Shown piece after piece: positions 47,656-54,778 of a stretch of DNA of 64,000 nucleotides. Below the pieces are notes generated by a model. It was not told the DNA's origin. It was given only the letters and a program-made list of their open reading frames with translations, and searched no databases. Within the stretch, counting starts at the first letter, position 1; every line of letters starts with the position of its first letter. Where the stretch lies: positions 62,001-126,000 of the forward strand of contig NZ_MSIF01000008.1 of assembly GCF_001921215.1 (NCBI RefSeq). The letters run 5' to 3'. Origin of the DNA: Actinophytocola xinjiangensis. Lineage in GTDB: Bacteria > Actinomycetota > Actinomycetes > Mycobacteriales > Pseudonocardiaceae. The position numbers were made by a program, and so were the translations under genes.

Positions 47656-48498
47656 ATGACCGCCCCGGTGCTGCCCGAGCAGGAAGCCGCGACCTACGCC
47701 GAATGGTTCGCCGTCCTCGCCGAACCCACCCGCGTCCGCCTGCTGCACACCGTCGCCACCTCGCCCGGCGGCGTCACGGTCGGCCGGCTCACCGAACTGC
47801 TCGGCATCAGCCAGTCCACCTGCTCCCACCACGTCCGCAAACTCGCCGACGTCGGCTTCCTCACCCTCCACAAGGAAGGCACCAGCACCCGCGTGGTCGT
47901 CAACGAGGCCTGCTGCGCCGGCCTCCCGCACGCCGCCGACGCCGTCATGGGCCTGCTCGCGCCACGCCCCTGCTGCCCGCCCGACGTACGTGACGACGTC
48001 ACCGTCCGCGCCCTGCACCCCGCCGACTGGCCGGCCGTGCGCGACATCTACGGCCAGGGCATCGCCACCGGCATCGCCACCTTCGACACCACCGTGCCCA
48101 GCCGCGCGTCCCTCGACGCGAGATGGCTGCCCGGTCACCGCTGGGTCGCCGAACTCGACGGCGAGGTCGTCGGCTGGACCGCCCTGTCCCCCACCTCCCC
48201 CCGCGACTGCTACTCCGGCGTCGCCGAGAGCGCCATCTACGTCGCCGGCGGTCACCGCGGCACGGGCATCGGCAAGGCCCTCGTCCGCCGGCAGGTCACC
48301 GCCGCCGACGACGACACCGGCCTGTGGACCCTGCAGACCGCCGTCCTCACCGAGAACCGCGCCAGCATCGCCCTGCACCACCAGGCCGGCTACCGCACCG
48401 TCGGCATCCGCGAACGCATCGCCCGACTCCACGGCACCTGGCACGACACCGTCCTGCTCGAACGCCGTGCCGGCACCACCACTGGGCCCGGCTGCTGA
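47656..48498 (+). CDS. ArsR repressor fused to an ArsN-type GNAT acetyltransferase
   Basis: 280 aa. ATG at 47656 starts MTAPVLPEQE. ArsR wHTH about 15-90 (LAEPTRVRLLHTVA, GISQSTCSHHVRKLADVGFL) with Cys pairs (EACCAG, PRPCCPP) as likely As(III) ligands. GNAT domain about 110-280 of the PAT/ArsN type (IYGQGIATGIATFDTTVPS, GWTALSPTS, SAIYVAGGHRGTGIGKAL, ENRASIALHHQAGYRTVG). ArsN1 enzymes acetylate arsinothricin, the arsenical antibiotic, and PAT relatives acetylate phosphinothricin. The fusion makes sensor and detoxifier one protein; divergent from the ars operon with shared operators. Confidence 0.92.
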   Translation: MTAPVLPEQEAATYAEWFAVLAEPTRVRLLHTVATSPGGVTVGRLTELLGISQSTCSHHVRKLADVGFLTLHKEGTSTRVVVNEACCAGLPHAADAVMGLLAPRPCCPPDVRDDVTVRALHPADWPAVRDIYGQGIATGIATFDTTVPSRASLDARWLPGHRWVAELDGEVVGWTALSPTSPRDCYSGVAESAIYVAGGHRGTGIGKALVRRQVTAADDDTGLWTLQTAVLTENRASIALHHQAGYRTVGIRERIARLHGTWHDTVLLERRAGTTTGPGC

Positions 48499-48499
48499 G

Positions 48500-48516
48500 C
48501 CGACCGCGACGGTCGG
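48500..48516. terminator. small bidirectional hairpin
   Basis: CCGACC-GCGAC-GGTCGG between the convergent arsR-arsN and PLP-enzyme genes, which are only 22 bp apart. Confidence 0.5.
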
Positions 48517-48520
48517 ACCC

Positions 48521-49219
48521 TCAGGCGTTCGGGGCCGGGGCGCGGGCCCAGTCCATGCGCGACCACGGGTGGGCCAGGTCGTCCACGGTGGACACCGGGG
48601 TCGGTGCGAGGGTGTCGATCGGCGGGGCGTCCCGGTGGCGGGCGAACACCGTGTCGGCGTAGCGGTGGCCGGTGTCGGCGACCAGGTAGGTGGCGAGCGC
48701 TCCGGTGGAGGCGCCGGAGCCCACCCCGCCGACGAGCGTGAGCGGGCCGTTGCCGAGTTCGCCGGCGATCCGGTCGGCGACGGCGCGGTAGCCGAGACAG
48801 TGGATGTCGTCGTGGTACTGGCGCATCCAGTGGTGGCCGGGGTTGTCGCGCAGGATCTCGTGGATGCGTGCGACCCGGCGGTTCTGGTCGAGCGTGAGGC
48901 TCGCCGAGGACGGCATCTGTTCGAGGTGCGCGCCGAGCACCGCGAGTTGGGCGCGCAGGGTGTCGTCGACGGTGGTGGAGCCGACGATGTGGCAGCGCAG
49001 GCCGTACCGGTGGCAGGCGAGCGCGAGCGCGTGGGCGTAGATGCCGCTGGAGGAGTCGAGCAGCGTGTCCCCGGGACGAACCCGGCCGGTGTCGAGCAGG
49101 TGCCGGACGGCGGCGAGCGCGGAGACGACCTTCATCGACTCAAACCGCAGGCAGACGAGCCCGTCGTCGAGGCGGACGAGGTCCGGTCTGCCGAGCGCGT
49201 CGGTGATGTGGGCGTCCAT
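48521..49219 (-). CDS. short PLP-dependent enzyme of the cysteine-synthase fold
   Basis: 232 aa, against about 300 for cysteine synthase or SbnA. Features: candidate PLP lysine in LRFESMKVVSA, a TSGNTG-like loop replaced by DSSSGIYAHALALA, and the glycine phosphate-binding loop LVGGVGSGASTGALATYL. The normal N-terminal strand and C-terminal cap are shortened. Enzymes of this fold join O-acetyl- or O-phosphoserine to nucleophiles; SbnA-type members make diaminopropionate precursors of metallophores. Overlaps the GHMP kinase gene by 80 bp and belongs to an operon divergent from an exporter with a Zur-like box. Confidence 0.75.
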   Translation of the reverse strand: MDAHITDALGRPDLVRLDDGLVCLRFESMKVVSALAAVRHLLDTGRVRPGDTLLDSSSGIYAHALALACHRYGLRCHIVGSTTVDDTLRAQLAVLGAHLEQMPSSASLTLDQNRRVARIHEILRDNPGHHWMRQYHDDIHCLGYRAVADRIAGELGNGPLTLVGGVGSGASTGALATYLVADTGHRYADTVFARHRDAPPIDTLAPTPVSTVDDLAHPWSRMDWARAPAPNA

Positions 49220-50114
49220 GCCTGCCTTCCGGTCCGCTGGTGGTGAAGATCCGGGTGACGGGGATACCGCGGTCGCCGAGGGCGGCCACGCACCGCCGGA
49301 GGCGCCGGTCCAGATCCGGGGTCGCCGGGTCGAACAGCAGACCGGCGACGTTGCCGCTGTGCGCGACCTGCACCCCGGCCGACCCGGTCCGCCGGGCGAT
49401 GGCCTCCAGCGTGGCGAGTTCCTCCTTGGGCAGCACGCGCTGGTTGTGCCGCGCGCTCGCGGTGCTGACCTGGCCCAGCAGCGCGAGGTCGGTCTCGGCG
49501 ATCGCGCGGCGCAGCAGGGCCCGCAGGCGTTCGAACTCGGCCACGTCGTCGTGGCCGGGCAGGCTCAGGGTGTTCACCGGGGCACCGCCGCCGGTCAGGC
49601 AGCCGACGACGACCGCGGGCGGCAGCGCGTCACCCAGTTCCTCCAGGACCCGGCCTTCCCTGTGGGCGAACAGCACGGGCCGGTCGGAGAGCATCAGCGG
49701 GTCGCTCGCCTGTTCGGCCGCGACGGCGAGGCGGGCGATCACCTCGCCGGACAGGCCGGCACCGAAACTCGCCGCGACCGCGCGGATGGTGGCGATGACG
49801 TCGCCGGTGGACGAGCCCATGCCCAGCCCGAGCGGAATGTCGCCGTCGATCCGCAGATCCCCGCCACGGCGCGGCCTTCCGGTCAGCCGCGCGCACTCGG
49901 CGATCGCGAGCGACGCGGCCCGGGCGGCCTTCACCCGGTCCGCCGGGCGCACCACGACCTCGCCGCCGGGTCGCGGGGTGAACTCGGCGCGGACCCCCGG
50001 GCCGGTCAGCGGCAACGTGACCAGCCCCCGGCACGGCCGTCCCGACGCGTCGAGGAAGACGCCCTGGAGGATCTCGCCGTGGTGGCAGGACGCGTGCCCG
50101 GTGCCCGCGATCAT
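49140..50114 (-). CDS. GHMP-family kinase (PduX/L-threonine-kinase-like)
   Basis: 324 aa. N-terminal GHASCHHGEILQGVF, the GHMP ATP motif GDIPLGLGMGSSTGDVIA (PxxxGLGSS-type, about 108-124) and a C-terminal SAGVQVAHSGNVAGLLFDP region. The opening resembles PduX-type kinases that phosphorylate threonine, so an amino-acid hydroxyl (Ser or Thr) is a reasonable substrate. The last about 35 residues are Arg-rich and lie inside the overlap with the PLP gene; the true functional end may be earlier. ATGA overlap with the upstream gene indicates coupling. Confidence 0.85.
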   Translation of the reverse strand: MIAGTGHASCHHGEILQGVFLDASGRPCRGLVTLPLTGPGVRAEFTPRPGGEVVVRPADRVKAARAASLAIAECARLTGRPRRGGDLRIDGDIPLGLGMGSSTGDVIATIRAVAASFGAGLSGEVIARLAVAAEQASDPLMLSDRPVLFAHREGRVLEELGDALPPAVVVGCLTGGGAPVNTLSLPGHDDVAEFERLRALLRRAIAETDLALLGQVSTASARHNQRVLPKEELATLEAIARRTGSAGVQVAHSGNVAGLLFDPATPDLDRRLRRCVAALGDRGIPVTRIFTTSGPEGRHGRPHHRRARQTGPRPPRRRARLPAV

Positions 50115-50518
50115 GCCCGCTTCGCCGCGCGGTAGCGGTGCAGCACGGTGGGGTCGGCGCTGAACTGGGAGAACGGGAAGGGTTCCGCCGACAGCGCGGT
50201 GACGCCGGCGCCGAGGAACTCCCGCGCGACCGCGCTGCCGCTCTGCGCGTAGACGACCAGCGGCACGTCCCGTTCCCGGCAGCGGCGGACGATCTCGTCG
50301 AAGGTGCCGTTGCCCAGGGTCATGCCGGTGGCCTCGAACGCGCAGGCACCGAAGGACGATCCACAGCGGACAAGCAGGTACTGGTTGCGGTACGTGGTGT
50401 TCCCGCCGGCCAGCCGGGTGCCGTGGTGCAGCCAGAACACGCTCGTGGCGACCAGTTCCGCCGGCGGGGTCCCGAGTTCGCCCTGACGTACGCGTAGGGC
50501 GATTTCGTCGACGGTCAC
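50111..50518 (-). CDS. unrecognised 135-aa protein, first gene of the kinase/PLP operon
   Basis: GTG start. Soluble alpha/beta protein; begins MTVDEIALRVRQGELG, with an internal VFWLHHGTRLAGGNTTYRNQYLLVRCG and a GACAFEATGMTLG segment, ending in FSADPTVLHRYRAAKRA. No family recognised, no signal or membrane segment. Its position (first in the operon, ATGA-coupled to the kinase, divergent from an exporter) suggests a biosynthetic or sensing role in the same pathway. Confidence 0.7.
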   Translation of the reverse strand: MTVDEIALRVRQGELGTPPAELVATSVFWLHHGTRLAGGNTTYRNQYLLVRCGSSFGACAFEATGMTLGNGTFDEIVRRCRERDVPLVVYAQSGSAVAREFLGAGVTALSAEPFPFSQFSADPTVLHRYRAAKRA

Positions 50519-50616
50519 ACCGCACCGTCACGGTGGCGCCGGAACGGCCGGGCGACGTCGAACAAGTCCACAGTGGATCCTTCCCGGGGGACGACGTACG
50601 ACCGCAATACTACAAA

Positions 50617-50631
50617 TGAAAACCATTATCG
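50617..50631. promoter_or_regulatory. Zur-like box
   Basis: TGAAAACCATTATCG matches the actinobacterial Zur consensus TGAAAATCATTTTCA at 12 of 15 positions. It directly precedes the -10 of the MFS gene and lies about 100 bp upstream of the divergent operon, so it could repress both when zinc is sufficient. Confidence 0.7.
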
Positions 50632-50633
50632 TC

Positions 50634-50639
50634 TAGAGT
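50634..50639 (+). promoter_or_regulatory. -10 element of a leaderless promoter for the MFS gene
   Basis: TAGAGT ends 6 nt before the GTG at 50646, so transcription would begin at or next to the start codon. Confidence 0.55.
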
Positions 50640-50645
50640 GTGGGC

Positions 50646-51869
50646 GTGACGACCACGGACCACCTCAGGCGATCGGTACTGCGCGAACCGACGTTCGTCC
50701 GGCTGTGGCTGGGCACCACCGCCTCCGGCCTCGCGACCTGGGCGTTGCCGTTCGTCCTGGGACTCGCGGTCCTCACCCGCGAACTGGGCGCGGCGGGACT
50801 CGGCGTGGTGCTCGCCGCCCGAACGGTCGGGTTCCTGCTGGCGGTGCCGGTCAGCGGAGTGCTCGCCGACCGCCACTCGCGCCGCGGCGTCGTGCTGTGG
50901 TCCGGGCTGGCGGCGGCCGTTGGCGCACCCGTGATGGCACTCGGGCTCGACCGGTCGGTGCCGCTCATGGCGGCCGCCGCGGTGGTGGTCGGCGCGGGGC
51001 AGGGCGCGTGCCGCCCGGCGTTCCAGGCGCTCGTGGCCGAGACAGTCGAACCGGAGCGCAGGCAGACCGCCAACGCGGCGATGGCGCTGTCGGTCCGGGT
51101 CGTCACGCTCAGCGCCCCCGCGCTGACCGCGCTGCTGGCGACGGTGTTCAGCACGGCCGCGCTCCTGGTCGGCACCGGCCTGGTCTGGCTGTTCGCCGCC
51201 CTCGCGCCCCCGGCCGGCCGGCACGTCGCCGAGGCCACGCCCACCCACCGGGTCTCGTTCGTCCACGAGTTCACCGAGGGCGTGTGGGAGGCCCGGCGAC
51301 ACCCGTGGTTCCTCGCCGGGCTCGGCGCGCTGACCGCGGTGATCGCCACCGGCTACTCGGCCACCGGCGTCGTGCTGCCCCTGGTCAGCCGGGACGCCTT
51401 CGGCACCGAGGCGGTACTCGCCGCGGCGCTGACCGCGTACACGGTCGGCGGCCTGCTCGGCGCCCTGGTGGTCGCCCGCTGGCGCCCCTCGGCACCGGGC
51501 TGGGCCGCGCTCGTCGCGCTGGCCTGCTACGGGTTCGCACCGCTGGCGCTGCTGTTCCCCGTGCACTGGGCACTGGTCGTGGCCGCGTACCTCGTCGCCG
51601 GGCTCGGCATCGAACTGTTCAACGTGCCGTGGTTCACGGCCACCCAGCGGGAGGTCGCGCCGGACAAGCTCGCCCGGGTGTCCTCATTGGACTTCCTGCT
51701 GTCGTACGGGCTCGCGCCGGTGGGACTCGCGCTCATCGCACCCGCCATCAACGCCTTCGGGGTCACCGCCGTGCTCGGCGTGTGCGCGGCCGTGTGCTTC
51801 GCGGTCCCGACCGCCGTGATGTTCGCGCCGACGACTCGGGACTTCGGCCGGGCGCGCTCACGTCCGTGA
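50646..51869 (+). CDS. MFS transporter, EntS/macrolide-efflux type, putative metallophore exporter
   Basis: 407 aa with 12 predicted helices and the MFS loop motif GVLADRHSRRGVVL. Similar in layout to EntS-like exporters of small acidic chelators (FVRLWLGTTASGLATWALPF, NVPWFTATQREVAPDKLARVSSLD). The GTG at 50646 was chosen from the leaderless promoter spacing; a GTG 6 nt upstream is also in frame. Divergent from the kinase/PLP operon across a Zur-like box, so export of the product of that operon under zinc limitation is the simplest reading. Confidence 0.82.
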   Translation: MTTTDHLRRSVLREPTFVRLWLGTTASGLATWALPFVLGLAVLTRELGAAGLGVVLAARTVGFLLAVPVSGVLADRHSRRGVVLWSGLAAAVGAPVMALGLDRSVPLMAAAAVVVGAGQGACRPAFQALVAETVEPERRQTANAAMALSVRVVTLSAPALTALLATVFSTAALLVGTGLVWLFAALAPPAGRHVAEATPTHRVSFVHEFTEGVWEARRHPWFLAGLGALTAVIATGYSATGVVLPLVSRDAFGTEAVLAAALTAYTVGGLLGALVVARWRPSAPGWAALVALACYGFAPLALLFPVHWALVVAAYLVAGLGIELFNVPWFTATQREVAPDKLARVSSLDFLLSYGLAPVGLALIAPAINAFGVTAVLGVCAAVCFAVPTAVMFAPTTRDFGRARSRP

Positions 51870-51870
51870 C

Positions 51871-51904
51871 GTCGTGCCTGGGGCGCCACCGCCCCGGGCG
51901 CGAC
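51871..51904. terminator. bidirectional imperfect hairpin
   Basis: GTCG-GCC-GGGGCG and CGCCCC-GGC-CGAC arms with single mismatches around a CCAC loop, between convergent MFS and toroid-protein genes. Confidence 0.65.
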
Positions 51905-51913
51905 GCCACGGTG

Positions 51914-52948
51914 CTACGGGCAGACCAGTTCGGGCGCCTGCGGAACCGAACCGGACGACGTGAGCATCGCCAGGCCCGGGCCGCCGAGTCCGAGGACGGC
52001 CTGGGCGGTCGCGCGCACGCTCGTCGCCGGGTCGTGGCCGGTCCCGTCGTAGGCGATCGCGCCCCGCAGGGACGCGTCGGCGTCGCAGCCGGCCTGGAGG
52101 CCCAGGACGAAGGTCCTCGCCTGGTGGGCGGCCCACGACCGGCCACCGGCCAGGAAGGCCTGGCCGGCCAGGCCGGTGGTGTTCGCGTTGGGCGCGACGG
52201 TCGACGATCCGTCCCCGTAGGACAGTCCGCCGTTGGTCTGTTGCCTGCCCGCCAACCAGGTCAGGCCCTGTTGGGCCGTGGCGTGCCGGCCGGTCGCGAG
52301 CAGCGCCTGGACGACCATCGCCGTGGCGTCGGTGTCGCTCGCGCACACGGAGGCACCGAAGGTGAGCGGGAAACCACCGTCGGGGCACTGCGTGTCGACG
52401 GCGAACGCCACCGACGATGCCGGTGCTCCGCCGGCCGTGCGGCTCAGGGTGATGATCGCCAGCGACTGGGAGAACGCGTTGCTGTAGTCACCGAACTCCG
52501 AGCGGTCGGCGAACCGGCCGGACGGGGCGAGCAGCCCGCGCAGCCGCGCCGGCAGGTCCACACCGCCGACGTTCGCCGGGTCCAGCCCACGCACCTGCGC
52601 GGCCAGCGACGCCTTGGCCGTGGCACCGGCGTAGGCCTCGGTGACCCCGTCGCCGACGTACCCGGTCAGGTTCGCCGGCCGCGCCAGCCAGGCGATCGCC
52701 GCCGCCCCGTGGCTGTCCGCCGCCTTCGCCGACGCGAACGCGAGAACGCCGTCGATGGTCAACCCCGCGTCCGGGTAGCCGACCCCACCGAAGTCGACCT
52801 CGAAGTGATCGCCGTCGACCATCTGCCGGGCGAGCCACCCGGCCGCGGCATCGGCCTTCCGTGCCGCCCCCGGCCCGGCGGCGCCAGCCGTTCCTGGGCT
52901 GACGAGCACGACACACGCGACGACCACCGCGGCAATGCGAAATCTCAT
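51914..52948 (-). CDS. secreted prenyltransferase/terpene-cyclase-like alpha/alpha-toroid protein under a cobalamin riboswitch
   Basis: 344 aa. ATG at 52948 with SD GGAAAGG; signal peptide 1-23. The rest consists of helical-hairpin repeats of the squalene/prenyltransferase toroid type (AAGWLARQMVDGDHFEVDF, CPDGGFPLTFGASVCASDTDATAMVVQALLA, WLAGRQQTNGGLSYGDG, NANTTGLAGQAF), lacking the DxDD motif of real cyclases. The toroid matches the alpha6/alpha6 domain of animal transcobalamin. With a B12 riboswitch upstream, an extracellular cobalamin (or corrinoid) binding role is likely; no attached DUF4430 domain or sorting signal is seen. Confidence 0.85.
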   Translation of the reverse strand: MRFRIAAVVVACVVLVSPGTAGAAGPGAARKADAAAGWLARQMVDGDHFEVDFGGVGYPDAGLTIDGVLAFASAKAADSHGAAAIAWLARPANLTGYVGDGVTEAYAGATAKASLAAQVRGLDPANVGGVDLPARLRGLLAPSGRFADRSEFGDYSNAFSQSLAIITLSRTAGGAPASSVAFAVDTQCPDGGFPLTFGASVCASDTDATAMVVQALLATGRHATAQQGLTWLAGRQQTNGGLSYGDGSSTVAPNANTTGLAGQAFLAGGRSWAAHQARTFVLGLQAGCDADASLRGAIAYDGTGHDPATSVRATAQAVLGLGGPGLAMLTSSGSVPQAPELVCP

Positions 52949-52953
52949 GTGAA

Positions 52954-52982
52954 GCCTTTCCGGAACACAGGCCCGGAAAGGC
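52954..52982 (-). promoter_or_regulatory. SD-sequestering stem, riboswitch expression platform
   Basis: Perfect 10-bp stem (GCCTTTCCGG / CCGGAAAGGC) with a 9-nt loop. The 3' arm on the transcript contains the SD GGAAAGG of the toroid gene, so folding blocks translation. Confidence 0.8.
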
Positions 52983-53039
52983 GGGCACACCTCGACCCGG
53001 CCTCGGCTCCGGCCCCGCGAACCACGACGAGGTAGGGAG

Positions 53040-53148
53040 AAAACTCCGTCCACGGCGGGCATCAGGGCTCACGACCTCGTTGGGCCGCACACCTTTGCGG
53101 GTCAGCGCCGGTCTCTCACCGGACTTCCCCCGCCGGGGACGTCTTCAG
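53040..53148 (-). ncRNA. cobalamin riboswitch aptamer
   Basis: On the minus strand the conserved cobalamin elements occur in order: GGGGGAAGTCCGGTGAGAGA, then CCGGCGCTGACCCGCAAAGG (the CCGGTG-ACCGGC-CTG-CCCGC-A core), and downstream GAGCCCTGATGCCCGCCGTG (the GAGCC-GA-ACC-GCC analogue). About 60 nt separate it from the SD-sequestering stem. Expected to lower translation of the toroid protein when B12 is plentiful. Confidence 0.88.
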
Positions 53149-53190
53149 TTGAAAACGACCAATTCTGCGCAGCCGTCAGGCCTGCCGTCA

Positions 53191-53208
53191 ATCGACTGAA
53201 CAGTCGAT
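53191..53208. promoter_or_regulatory. palindrome upstream of enoyl-CoA hydratase
   Basis: ATCGACTG-AA-CAGTCGAT, perfect 8-bp arms, about 45 bp before the GTG start. The form is typical of a TetR-family operator controlling acyl-CoA metabolism; no cognate regulator is adjacent. Confidence 0.6.
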
Positions 53209-53250
53209 CGCCGGTACCGTGCCCTTCCACCCGGGAACAGGAGACACGGC

Positions 53251-54000
53251 GTGACGGTCGACCACGAAACGCTGGACAACGGCACCGCCCTCATCCACCT
53301 CAACCGCCCCGAGCGGCTCAACGCGGTCACCGCCGGACTCACCGAGCACCTGCTGTCCGCGCTGCACCGCGCCCATGACGCCGCCGCCCCGGTGATCGTG
53401 CTCGCCGGCAGGGGCCGGTCCTTCTGCGCCGGCCACGACCTCAAGGAAACCCTTCCGGCCGAGTCCGAACTCGACACCCGCCGCCGCGTGCAACGGCTTC
53501 AGGACCTCACCCGCGCGCTGCGGGACTTCCCCGGTATCGCGATCGCCGCGGTCCACGGGCACGCGCTCGGTGCCGGCGTCGAACTCGCGCTCGCCTGTGA
53601 CCTCGTCGTCGCCGATCAGGATGCCCGGCTCGGGTTTCCGGAGGTGGGGGTCGGGCTGTCGGTCACCGGCGGTGTTTCCGCGCTGCTGCCCAGGATCGTC
53701 GGGCCGCACCGCGCGAAGGAACTCCTCGTACTCGGTGAGCCGCTCACCGCCGGCCGCGCCGCCGAGCTCGGGCTGGTCAACACCGTCACGCCACCGGGCC
53801 GGCACCTGGACACGGCGCTCGAACTCGCCGCGCGGATCGCCGCCCGGCCTCCGGTCGCGACCAGCATCGCCAAGCGGGCGGTCGACCTGGGGTTGGCCGC
53901 CACGCTCGACCAGGCCCTGGCCACCGAGGTCGACCACGCCGTGCTCACCGGGCGCAGCGGCGAGAACGACGGCGCCCGCGAACGCTTCACCCCACGATGA
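53251..54000 (+). CDS. enoyl-CoA hydratase/isomerase family protein
   Basis: 249 aa; GTG with AGGAG upstream. Crotonase fold with oxyanion-hole segments RSFCAGHDLKE (about 55-66) and HGHALGAGVELALACDLVVA (about 100-120), and FPEVGVGLSVTGGVSALLPRIVG. The usual catalytic Glu pair is partly changed (GVGLSVTGG region), so hydration, isomerisation or another crotonase reaction cannot be told apart. Stands alone between the riboswitch gene and sodF. Confidence 0.9.
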   Translation: MTVDHETLDNGTALIHLNRPERLNAVTAGLTEHLLSALHRAHDAAAPVIVLAGRGRSFCAGHDLKETLPAESELDTRRRVQRLQDLTRALRDFPGIAIAAVHGHALGAGVELALACDLVVADQDARLGFPEVGVGLSVTGGVSALLPRIVGPHRAKELLVLGEPLTAGRAAELGLVNTVTPPGRHLDTALELAARIAARPPVATSIAKRAVDLGLAATLDQALATEVDHAVLTGRSGENDGARERFTPR

Positions 54001-54017
54001 TCGCCTCGAACTTGCTG

Positions 54018-54034
54018 TTGCACATTACTTGCAA
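54018..54034. promoter_or_regulatory. Nur box (nickel-responsive Fur-family operator)
   Basis: TTGCAC-ATTAC-TTGCAA fits the Streptomyces Nur consensus tTGCaa-N5-ttGCAA with one deviation. It sits in the -35/-10 spacer of the SOD promoter, as expected for repression by nickel-loaded Nur. Confidence 0.82.
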
Positions 54035-54035
54035 T

Positions 54036-54041
54036 TAGAGT
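54036..54041 (+). promoter_or_regulatory. -10 element of a leaderless SOD promoter
   Basis: TAGAGT ends 6 nt before the ATG at 54048; a -35-like TTGCTG lies 18 bp upstream (54012-54017). Confidence 0.6.
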
Positions 54042-54047
54042 CACCGC

Positions 54048-54665
54048 ATGACCCGGTACGTTCTGCCCGACATGCCCTACGACTACGGCGCGCTGGAACC
54101 CGCCATCACCGGCGAGATCCTGGAACTGCACCACAGCAAGCACCACGCCGCGTACGTCAAGGGCGCCAACGACACCCTGGAACGGCTCGCCGAGACCCGT
54201 GCGGCCGACGACTTCTCCGGGCTGGTCGGGCTGGAGAAGACCTTCGCGTTCAACCTGTCCGGCCACGTGCTGCACACGATCTTCTGGGAGAACCTCTCCC
54301 CCGACGGCGGCGACCGCCCCGACGGCGAACTCGCCGCCGCCATCGCCGAGCACTTCGGCTCCTTCGAGGCCTTCGGCAAGCAGCTCTCCACCGCCACCGC
54401 GACCGTCCAGGGCTCCGGGTGGGGTGTGCTCGCCTGGGAACCACTGTCCCAGCGGCTGGTCGTCGAACAGATCTACGACCACCACGGCAACGTCGGCCTG
54501 AACACCACCCCGCTGCTGGTCTTCGACGCGTGGGAGCACGCCTACTACCTGCAGTACCGCAACGTCCGGCCGGACTACGTCCAGAAACTGTGGTCGCTGG
54601 TCAACTGGGCCGACGTGACCCGCCGCTTCGAGGCGGCCAGGGCCGCCCACCGACAGGCAGGTTGA
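54048..54665 (+). CDS. sodF: Fe/Mn-family superoxide dismutase, Nur-regulated SodF type
   Basis: 205 aa, normal length. Metal ligands: His28 (ELHHSKHH), His76 (LHTIFW), and the Asp and His of [13 protein letters not shown] near the C-terminus. Removes superoxide in the cytoplasm. The Nur box predicts expression when nickel is scarce and NiSOD cannot be used, as in streptomycetes. No SD; the spacing of -10 to ATG indicates a leaderless transcript. Confidence 0.93.
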   Translation: MTRYVLPDMPYDYGALEPAITGEILELHHSKHHAAYVKGANDTLERLAETRAADDFSGLVGLEKTFAFNLSGHVLHTIFWENLSPDGGDRPDGELAAAIAEHFGSFEAFGKQLSTATATVQGSGWGVLAWEPLSQRLVVEQIYDHHGNVGLNTTPLLVFDAWEHAYYLQYRNVRPDYVQKLWSLVNWADVTRRFEAARAAHRQAG

Positions 54666-54694
54666 CGCTCCGACAAAGCCCAACCTGCCCCGAG

Positions 54695-54724
54695 GGGGAA
54701 GGTGCCACCCGTGGCACCTTCCCC
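54695..54724 (+). terminator. intrinsic terminator after sodF
   Basis: Perfect 13-bp stem (GGGGAAGGTGCCA and complement) with a 4-nt loop, about 30 bp after the SOD stop. Confidence 0.85.
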
Positions 54725-54778
54725 TCACCTGGCGGCGGACGAGACGGGTGAGGGCACAGCGCCCGAGGCCACGGGGCG

